Part shown: positions 9,033 to 14,990 of the stretch, one piece after another
Numbering within the stretch: the first letter of the stretch is position 1
Layout of the letters: every line of letters starts with the position of its first letter
Origin: CAZGSG01 sp964528095
GTDB taxonomy: Bacteria > Bacteroidota > Bacteroidia > Chitinophagales > Chitinophagaceae
Reading direction: 5' to 3'
DNA: 14,990 nucleotides
Assembly (NCBI GenBank): GCA_964528095.1
Contig: CAZGSG010000133.1
Coordinates: forward strand, 1 to 14,990
Made by a program: the position numbers and the translations under genes
Notes under the pieces: model-generated
What the model was told of the DNA's origin: nothing
The model's input: the letters and a program-made list of their open reading frames with translations, nothing else
Databases searched by the model: none

Positions 9033-12000
9033 TCTGTACAATTATCACTATTGTTTATGCAATGATTTTCTGCACTGATAAAAATCGTGTGCCTGTTTCG
9101 TGGATGTATACTTATTTGATTTATTGCCGGGATATATTTACCGGCAGATTTGATTAAAAATTCAATTCGCTCAATTGTCTTCACACCTTGTAAGCCGCTT
9201 ATAAATTTTGCTACCTGTGCTGCGCTGATTGTTTCGCCAATTTTGACCTGTGCATTTGCACTGATGATCCAGGGAGAAAGATAAATCTTCAACGCCTGGT
9301 TGATTGCTTCTTCAGCCAATGATCCAAAGCCGGGTTTTAATCCGATGTTTACCTTGAGCTTTATTGCTTCGAATTCGAAATTGGAAACGATTATATTGGC
9401 AAAAGCCGAAGATTTTTTTATTAAAAAATCCCTGATCGTGATCTCTTCACATTCTGTTACATAAGGAGTAAACGCATTGGCGGCATCACTGCCCGATACC
9501 GATTTTACCAGGTATACATTGGTGCATTGTTGAGCGAGGTCATAAAAAACGGTTGAAAAAAAGATTTCTTTGAATTCCTGCATTAACAGCCGATAATAAT
9601 CTTCCGAACTCACCGCCCTGTCTTTTGTTTTTATCCTCGTGCTTACCCTGCTATTCATGGAGCGTTGGTTTTCGGCAGCCCTTCCATTTACAGAAGGGAA
9701 GGGCTGACTAATAGTGGATAGTTGCGGTATGGCGGTTTCGGGCTTTGTTATTGTATTGCTTCTGAGAAAGGGAATTTCTTTGTCACTCAAAAAAGAAGCG
9801 CCGCTACGTTGCAGCTTTATTCCATTGCTGTTTAAGTAAATGGTTTTGGAATAGGAGGAAAGGTTGTTGGCAACTGCTATGGCAATCCAGTAATTATTGC
9901 CGGGCATAAAGCCTGTATTGGCTGCAATATCTGGCGGTACGTTAAATTCAATGATGCCTGAGCAACTGAAATTCTTTGTATCATCATTCAGAACAGGTAA
10001 TTTTTTCCAGGCAGTTTTACTTAAGTAATAAAAGCCGGGAGTTGTTTTATCTATTGCATTTCCAGTATTCCTGGCAAGTTGAAAATACAGGTTAAGTGTG
10101 TTTCCCGGAAGCAACTGAGATAGTTCAATAAATAAACTGCCATCAAAATTAAACGAGGTATAAAGAGGTAACCCGTCATTATTATTAGATGGACCTGTAA
10201 TGGATGTTACTGTTTTTTTATAATCCAGGGAAGATGCCGGTGAATTATCATATACTTTATACCTTGTAAAAGGAGAATAATAAAAGCACTGCAGCGGATA
10301 GCCGCTGGTTGTCTTAGTAAGATCGTGGCTACTGAGTGCATGGTATGCAGCCTTCATTGTATTCACTAATGGTACAAATGGGGTATTGGGCGCTGGCACC
10401 AAATCCTCTTTTTTAGGAAACAACTCTCTTAAGACAAGGGCATTTTGCAGGGCAATATCAGTCACGATTTTCGGATAGACAGCCGAACCAAAGCCTTCAT
10501 TCGGAGACTTCAGTTCCATTTTAAAAAACCCGGACCGGCTATCGTCTGTAAAATCCAACGGTGTTTGTTGCAAAGCAGGATCAGGATTTATTATCGACTT
10601 TTTCACCTCTGTTTCTTTTACCAGGGGATCAGGGAAACTGGAAAAAGAACTGGTTGGTGATGGTGGGCATGATATGGAGGGAAACCAGAAAAGATAACTT
10701 ATTGGAGGTGCAGGCAGAGCGGGTTGTTTTAATACAGGACAGGTGACAAGATCACCAATTGGAGCGGTCCCGGATTTTCTGTGATCGATGTTTACTGATC
10801 CTGTATTGCATACCGGGGTTATAGTTCCGGAAGGACCTTTCATAGTAAAAGGAAGCCAACCCCCTGCCTCCAGTAGTTTAAAGTCCACCGTAAAGCAACA
10901 ATTATTAAATGGAAAACTGTTATCTGTTGCCGTCTTGTTTTCTGGTTCCGGTTTGGGTGGGGGTTCAGGTTTTATCTCTTCAACGGGTTGTTTCCGAAAC
11001 AGGGTTTTAAAAAAGAACAATACTCTTTTTGTCAGACCTTTTGGCCGGGTGGATTTTTCGTTTGCAACTATTTCGTCATTATGCCCAGGTGAATTTTTAG
11101 CAGCTGCTATCGTCTGCGCTTTGATTGAAGGACCAGGTTGAGGAAGATTGTTATTGTATTGCTGGTAATAATCCTGGAAATTATCAGGCAATGGGTCCCA
11201 GTCGAGCTCGATCTTAAGTTCAAGCAACGGTTTACTGAAAATCTCTGCATTGCCAATTATAAAACTGCTATCGAGCTGGGCAGTACTGCCAAAAAGCGGG
11301 AAGGGGGTCTTGGTGCTGAGCGCGCCATCATCGTTGTACAAAACAAATGATCGGATGTCTTTTACCCGTGCTTCGATATTGATTGATTCGATTGCCGGGG
11401 GCTCCTGTACAATACCGGGCACTTTGTTGAAAATAATTTTTAGCATAGGCCATTCCGCTTCTATTGCATCTGGATTTGCCAGGAAATTTTCAATACCGGG
11501 CTCCGTGGCATCAAGATCAAATGCAAGACGAAATGATTTTTCATTTGTTTGCAGGATAGGTAATAAAGGACACTCCTTTAATTGCACCTTGTACCAGTCG
11601 GTTTGTGTGCTTAAATAATATTCCGTGTACGGGGAATATAAGGAGTGTATAATGGATTGACTATTGGAATCTTTGCTGAATTTCAGGGTTATTGCCAGGT
11701 TCCTGTTTCCCTCTGGCAAGTAGAACATCGGCGATGCAAAAACAATTCCTGTTTCTATTTTTTGCTCCGGTGTAGTAATGGCTCCGCCAAAAGTTTCCCA
11801 ACTGAGGATGTTTCCCGCTTCATCTTTTTTTATAATAGCGGTATCCGTGATCGTATGTAGGTAAAGAGATGCCAGTAAATGATCTGTCTGGTCAATTGGT
11901 TGAAACAGATCTGCCGCCCGGGCAAGTGTTTGCACACTTACGATAGCAGCGGGGTTCAGGTTTGTTTCGTTCACACTGGCAAACAGGATGGGATTTTGCT

Positions 12001-13009
12001 GCATATCGTTACCTGCATTAAACAACGTGTCTTTTGGTAATTGAAATACCGCATCGGGGTTGGACAGCTGGGCACAGATATATACTATATCAGGTTTTGC
12101 CGGCTGCTCCCTTTGTTTCAGAATATCCTTAAAATAAAATTCGAGGTGTTTTTCCGAGATCCTGTTTAGCTGTGCCTGCTGTGTTTTTAAAAGATATACA
12201 AAGGCCCTGATCAATGTTGTGTCGGGATATTTGCTTTTGCTGAAGCTGAGCCGTTCAAATTCAGCAGGGCTGTTGACAATAATGGTATTGAAAAAATCAA
12301 ACAGGATGGCGCCTGTTTTTTTAAGCATATCAAAACAAAGCTGTTCGTTTTCAGGGTTATCCTTATTTATCGGATTTTGTTCATTGTACGAATCATCCAG
12401 TACTTCCCAGAATGGTTTTTTCGAATTATTTTCCAGCCAGACGCTATGGGTTGACTGGAAATTGATCTTAGCCGGGGCTTCTATACCCGGAATTATCTGT
12501 GAGAAGTTCAGGTACCCCCGCAATGCATAAAGGCTCAGGAAGATAGCGCTGAATTTTGTTTGTACCTGTAGCAGGGTATAATTTTTAAGATCATAACTTT
12601 CTGCCGATAGCTGCATAAAATAGGTCCAGTGCTCTATTTGTAAAAAGATCGCTGTAAGCTGATTGAATAGCTGGTTGAGAGAGAAAACGATATTTTGATC
12701 CCCGGTCCCTTTTCTCTTTTTTTCTGCAAACAACTGCTGCAGATTTATACAGGTAGCCTGGTAGCGTGCATACCGCGAAGCATAATCTGTTTTCGCGATG
12801 GATGCGACAAGTATAACGGGGTCTTTTAACAGGAAGGGAGCCCAGTTCCCTTCTATTGTATTGTTGTTATTGTAAAAATTAATGAGTGATCCAAAGCCAG
12901 CCAGAAACCGAAGCCTGTCCATTTCTGTCCTGGCATCAATTAAGTCAGTGGCTGGAACGAGTGCCTGCTCCAGTGATTTTATCGCGGTATGTTGATCAAT
13001 TGTTTTCAT
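9029..13009 (-). CDS. Baseplate J-like wedge protein, Afp11/Pvc11-like, with inserts
   Basis: At 1326 residues this is the larger of two wedge proteins expected to surround the spike hub. The C-terminal 200 residues are the clearest part. At about 1120-1170 is SRVSTRIKTKDRAVSSEDYY followed by a helix and NVYLVKS. At about 1225-1290 comes the helix-strand pattern AINQALKIYLSPW ... GETISAAQVAKFISGLQGVK, typical of the baseplate-J/gp6 fold. The N-terminal 300 residues are mostly helical, followed by a long beta-rich body. Two stretches look like inserts: about 628-702, with a basic-hydrophobic segment (GLTKRVLFFFKTLFRK) and a proline/glutamate run (KPEPPPKPEPENK); and about 755-812, rich in Pro, Ser and Phe (CPPSPTSSFSSFPDPL). 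ATG start, 3 bases after the gp25 stop. Its TGA overlaps the next ATG as ATGA. There is no frameshift or internal stop. The family assignment is confident; the insert function is unknown. Confidence 0.9.
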   Translation of the reverse strand: MKTIDQHTAIKSLEQALVPATDLIDARTEMDRLRFLAGFGSLINFYNNNNTIEGNWAPFLLKDPVILVASIAKTDYASRYARYQATCINLQQLFAEKKRKGTGDQNIVFSLNQLFNQLTAIFLQIEHWTYFMQLSAESYDLKNYTLLQVQTKFSAIFLSLYALRGYLNFSQIIPGIEAPAKINFQSTHSVWLENNSKKPFWEVLDDSYNEQNPINKDNPENEQLCFDMLKKTGAILFDFFNTIIVNSPAEFERLSFSKSKYPDTTLIRAFVYLLKTQQAQLNRISEKHLEFYFKDILKQREQPAKPDIVYICAQLSNPDAVFQLPKDTLFNAGNDMQQNPILFASVNETNLNPAAIVSVQTLARAADLFQPIDQTDHLLASLYLHTITDTAIIKKDEAGNILSWETFGGAITTPEQKIETGIVFASPMFYLPEGNRNLAITLKFSKDSNSQSIIHSLYSPYTEYYLSTQTDWYKVQLKECPLLPILQTNEKSFRLAFDLDATEPGIENFLANPDAIEAEWPMLKIIFNKVPGIVQEPPAIESINIEARVKDIRSFVLYNDDGALSTKTPFPLFGSTAQLDSSFIIGNAEIFSKPLLELKIELDWDPLPDNFQDYYQQYNNNLPQPGPSIKAQTIAAAKNSPGHNDEIVANEKSTRPKGLTKRVLFFFKTLFRKQPVEEIKPEPPPKPEPENKTATDNSFPFNNCCFTVDFKLLEAGGWLPFTMKGPSGTITPVCNTGSVNIDHRKSGTAPIGDLVTCPVLKQPALPAPPISYLFWFPSISCPPSPTSSFSSFPDPLVKETEVKKSIINPDPALQQTPLDFTDDSRSGFFKMELKSPNEGFGSAVYPKIVTDIALQNALVLRELFPKKEDLVPAPNTPFVPLVNTMKAAYHALSSHDLTKTTSGYPLQCFYYSPFTRYKVYDNSPASSLDYKKTVTSITGPSNNNDGLPLYTSFNFDGSLFIELSQLLPGNTLNLYFQLARNTGNAIDKTTPGFYYLSKTAWKKLPVLNDDTKNFSCSGIIEFNVPPDIAANTGFMPGNNYWIAIAVANNLSSYSKTIYLNSNGIKLQRSGASFLSDKEIPFLRSNTITKPETAIPQLSTISQPFPSVNGRAAENQRSMNSRVSTRIKTKDRAVSSEDYYRLLMQEFKEIFFSTVFYDLAQQCTNVYLVKSVSGSDAANAFTPYVTECEEITIRDFLIKKSSAFANIIVSNFEFEAIKLKVNIGLKPGFGSLAEEAINQALKIYLSPWIISANAQVKIGETISAAQVAKFISGLQGVKTIERIEFLIKSAGKYIPAINQISIHPRNRHTIFISAENHCINNSDNCTE

Positions 13010-13012
13010 TGT

Positions 13013-13432
13013 TTACCTGCGCAGGTTAGTACCTTCATTCAGGCTGAAGGGAAAAGTATAATTGTGGCGGGTATTGGTTTGGTTAAAAACATAGGCTATC
13101 ATAATCTCTGTCATGCCATTCAGCAGATCTGTAAATCTCACGGTTACTTCTTTTACTGAAATTCTTGGTTCATTATTGAGCAATGCGGTTTGAATGGCAT
13201 CAATCATATCGCTTTTTAATGTTTCATCCATTTTCCGGAATAGCAGTTGCGGAAGACCCGATCCAAAATCAGGTTCAAGTATTCGTTCACCTCTCCGGGT
13301 GGTTAAAACAATATGGATATTGTTATTGATATTGGTTTCATAGGCAGAAAGAGACAACTGGTAATCCGCAGCAGAGAAGTTTACCGGGAAAGCCCATCCC
13401 GAACCCAAAAAGCTATTTTCTATATTATCCAC
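13013..13432 (-). CDS. gp25-like baseplate protein (Afp9/Pvc9 type)
   Basis: This 139-residue protein belongs to the GPW/gp25 family, which joins the wedge proteins to the start of the sheath in phage T4, T6SS (TssE) and eCIS baseplates. The family signature is clear: SFLGSGWAFP near the N-terminus, then a central helix and TTRRGERILEPDFGSGLPQL with the conserved glutamate and arginine, and NEPRISVKEVTV in the C-terminal half. The start must be GTG at 13432-13430. The next upstream codons are TCG and then a TGA stop, and the first internal Met lies after the signature region. The GTG lies inside the end of the PAAR gene (sequence GGTGGATAA), which suggests translational coupling. It ends with TAA 3 bases before the next ATG. 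Length is normal for the family. Confidence 0.95.
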   Translation of the reverse strand: MDNIENSFLGSGWAFPVNFSAADYQLSLSAYETNINNNIHIVLTTRRGERILEPDFGSGLPQLLFRKMDETLKSDMIDAIQTALLNNEPRISVKEVTVRFTDLLNGMTEIMIAYVFNQTNTRHNYTFPFSLNEGTNLRR

Positions 13433-13724
13433 CGATCATTACATTAAATGCGCCTAACATTATTTGCCCGCCATGTGCCGTTGTATCACCCATTCTTGCT
13501 GCCGGTTTACCTCCGATCATTACTGTAGCCGAACCTTTTATAATCGTGTCAGGCGGGCCTACACATACAAGCATATCACCCAGGGTTGCCGCAGGTAATT
13601 TTCCAATTAACACAGTCGGTTGACCCGCCCCTGTTATTGGCCCTCCGACATGTGGTATCGGCGGCAGGCCCGGTGTTACCATGGGACATTGATGAAAGTC
13701 TGTTATTCTTGCTGCAGGAGGCAT
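13425..13724 (-). CDS. PAAR-domain spike tip protein
   Basis: This 99-residue protein is a single PAAR domain, the small zinc-stabilised cone that sharpens the tip of VgrG-like spikes (equivalent to Pvc10/Afp10 in position). Visible hallmarks are the N-terminal PPAARITD, glycine/proline-rich turns, the repeated strand motifs PTVLIGKLPAATLGD and ATVMIGGKPAARMGD, and a terminal NVMIGG. Likely metal ligands are His11 and/or Cys13, His25, Cys54 and His84. The exact set is inferred from the family pattern. The start is ATG, 5 bases after the spike stop, and the upstream bases AAACTAAAAGCC show no Shine-Dalgarno motif. The gene ends inside the first codons of the gp25 gene (8-base overlap). The protein is the length of a bare PAAR domain, so no toxin is fused to it. 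The placement directly after the spike supports the role strongly. Confidence 0.96.
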   Translation of the reverse strand: MPPAARITDFHQCPMVTPGLPPIPHVGGPITGAGQPTVLIGKLPAATLGDMLVCVGPPDTIIKGSATVMIGGKPAARMGDTTAHGGQIMLGAFNVMIGG

Positions 13725-13729
13725 GGCTT

Positions 13730-14990
13730 TTAGTTTATCATTATCATTCCACTCTTCAAGGTCAGATTCGCGCCACTGCTTAATTTGGCCATCTGTCCGC
13801 CATCCAGTGTATACTGTACGCTTGCTGTTTCTTTTATGTTTAATCCTTTTACAGTGACATCTCCGCCGGATGATTCCAGGTCGATGCCCTGGGTTCCTTT
13901 CAGTATTATTTTCTGTCCGGCTTCTATTGTTATGTTTTTACCACTCTTCACCGCAATGCCACTGTCAGACATGATCATGCTATTGCCGTTTTGATCATTC
14001 ACGGTTATTTTTTTATCCTTATCACTCAGCACAATGGTGTTTTTGCCGGGAGTAAGAATAGTAAACACCTTATTCTCGTCATCAAACTGTATATAGATCC
14101 CCGATTTGGAAACGATCGCTTTGACGGGATTTTTGTCTTTGGGGTCAAGGCCTGCAAAAGGTTTCATTTTTGTACTGCTATATAAGCTGCCAAGAATGAT
14201 TGGATAGCGAGGATCTTCATTTAAGAAACCAAGTATGACTTCATCTCCTACTTCCGGTAAAAAAAATACACCAGCGTTATTTGTAGAATAAAAATTGGCC
14301 AGCCTGGCCCAGATGCCTTCCCCGTTTTTATCAAACAGGGGCACCTCAACAAGGATCCTGTATTGCGAATCAGGATCGCCGAATATTTTTTTTACAGTAC
14401 CGTTAAATAAACCTCTTGCTCCTGGCAAAAGACCGGCAGCCGACGGAGCCATTACATCCGGCTCTTCAGTAAACCAGAAAGGTGAAAGACCAAGAGAAGC
14501 TTCTGTTATCCAGTTTCCGTTTGATATGTTATGTACAATGCCTGAAACAAAATAATCCCCATTAAAACGATCACCAAGACCACCAAGCGTCATGTAATTT
14601 GCCGGTTCAACAAGACTTGTTCCCTGGAATTTTACTTCTCCGATAATTTTTGAAAATTCACTTTTTATCAGCTGCGCTTTAGACCAGGCGCTGAGGTCTG
14701 CCGTTTCGAGTGATGCCGCAGTCTGCAGATCGTATTCCGCAAGACCTATCACACCGGATAATTTCTTAGTGGATAGATTGCCGGGGCCTGCTATATTGGG
14801 TGTTGTATCGGCGCTGCTTATAGCCTGAGTTTTATAATCCCAGGTACTGGCTTTTACATTGCCCAGCTGGTTGATCGCATTGAGATCCGCATTGAATTCT
14901 ATTAAATCGTTACCATATTTTACAACCAGTACAGGACTTGTATTTTCAGTAGGCGAGGTCACAGCGACTTTATTATTAATGGTGGTAATA
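13730..14990 (-). CDS. eCIS spike protein, VgrG-like (gp27/gp5 type), N-terminus cut by window edge
   Basis: This is the central spike of the injection machine, a trimer expected at the tip of the inner tube and piercing the target membrane. About 420 codons are visible. The reading frame stays open to the right edge. A GTG at 14962 could be taken as a start, but the residues before it (ITTINNKVAV) are in frame and the N-terminal gp27-like barrel would otherwise be missing, so the true start is probably outside. From about 14990 to 14500 lies the second half of the gp27-like hub region (VLVVKYGNDLIEFNADLNAI; GGLGDRFNGDYFVSGIVHNI). From about 14430 to 14170 lies a gp5-like OB fold (FLPEVGDEVILGFLNEDPRY, then PIILGSLYSS). 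From about 14110 to 13733 a run of short beta repeats (KNTIVLSDKDKKITV, KNITIEAGQKIILKG, SSGGDVTVKG) forms the needle. It ends with TAA 5 bases before the PAAR gene that should cap it. There is no C-terminal effector extension. The family call is firm; the start is unknown. Confidence 0.93.
   Translation of the reverse strand, partial: ITTINNKVAVTSPTENTSPVLVVKYGNDLIEFNADLNAINQLGNVKASTWDYKTQAISSADTTPNIAGPGNLSTKKLSGVIGLAEYDLQTAASLETADLSAWSKAQLIKSEFSKIIGEVKFQGTSLVEPANYMTLGGLGDRFNGDYFVSGIVHNISNGNWITEASLGLSPFWFTEEPDVMAPSAAGLLPGARGLFNGTVKKIFGDPDSQYRILVEVPLFDKNGEGIWARLANFYSTNNAGVFFLPEVGDEVILGFLNEDPRYPIILGSLYSSTKMKPFAGLDPKDKNPVKAIVSKSGIYIQFDDENKVFTILTPGKNTIVLSDKDKKITVNDQNGNSMIMSDSGIAVKSGKNITIEAGQKIILKGTQGIDLESSGGDVTVKGLNIKETASVQYTLDGGQMAKLSSGANLTLKSGMIMIN

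Noticed and set aside
9033..9041. TTG start for the second wedge gene, adding three residues
   Set aside because: The ATG at 9032 makes a classic ATGA overlap with the preceding stop, and TTG is a rare start codon.
14960..14962. GTG as the start of the spike gene
   Set aside because: The frame is open upstream to the window edge and the visible protein begins in the middle of a gp27-like region, so the real start should be outside.
1744..14990. Classical T6SS or an R-type pyocin/prophage
   Set aside because: The CIS_TMP tape measure together with Afp11/Afp12-type wedge proteins and this order is typical of eCIS. No TssJ/L/M/K, lysis, fibre-chaperone or phage head genes are present in the window.
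1..14990. CRISPR arrays, tRNA or rRNA genes, insertion sequences
   Set aside because: Coding sequence covers almost everything. I saw no spaced direct repeats, RNA gene signatures, transposase motifs or terminal inverted repeats.

Overview
The window holds most of the baseplate and length-control section of an extracellular contractile injection system (eCIS: a phage-tail-like machine of the Afp/PVC/T6SS-iv superfamily). All genes lie on the minus strand, so the operon reads from the right edge to the left edge. The organism is most likely a member of the Bacteroidota, perhaps Chitinophagaceae-like. This rests on moderate GC, the near absence of Shine-Dalgarno motifs before the starts, long Asn/Lys/Ile-rich proteins, an AT-rich spacer, and a gene order familiar from Bacteroidota eCIS loci. 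It is an inference without any phylogenetic test.

The layout in transcription order is as follows. (1) 14990-13730: a VgrG-like spike protein (gp27/gp5 type), cut by the right edge so that its N-terminus is missing. (2) 13724-13425: a PAAR spike-tip protein. (3) 13432-13013: a gp25-like baseplate protein with a forced GTG start. (4) 13009-9029: a large baseplate-J (Afp11-like) wedge protein. (5) 9032-5970: a second baseplate wedge protein (Afp12-like). (6) 5970-1744: a CIS_TMP-family tape-measure protein. (7) After a 136-base AT-rich spacer, 1607-1: an unrecognised helix/beta/helix protein that runs off the left edge. It has no stop codon within the window, so a simple start-to-stop ORF listing misses it.

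Genes 1 to 6 are packed with gaps of 5 bases or less or with overlaps (8, 4 and 1 bases), which indicates one translationally coupled transcript. In the assembled particle the PAAR protein caps the spike, the spike sits in the centre of a ring built from gp25 and the two wedge proteins, and the tape measure sets the length of the inner tube during assembly. Sheath, inner tube, LysM-type tube-spike adaptor, AAA+ ATPase and terminal cap are not in the window and would be expected beyond its edges. No recognisable tail-fibre gene stands between the second wedge gene and the tape measure, where Afp/PVC operons carry one.

The parts least explained by known families are the left-edge protein, the two unusual inserts in the baseplate-J protein, and the repeat-bearing spacer.
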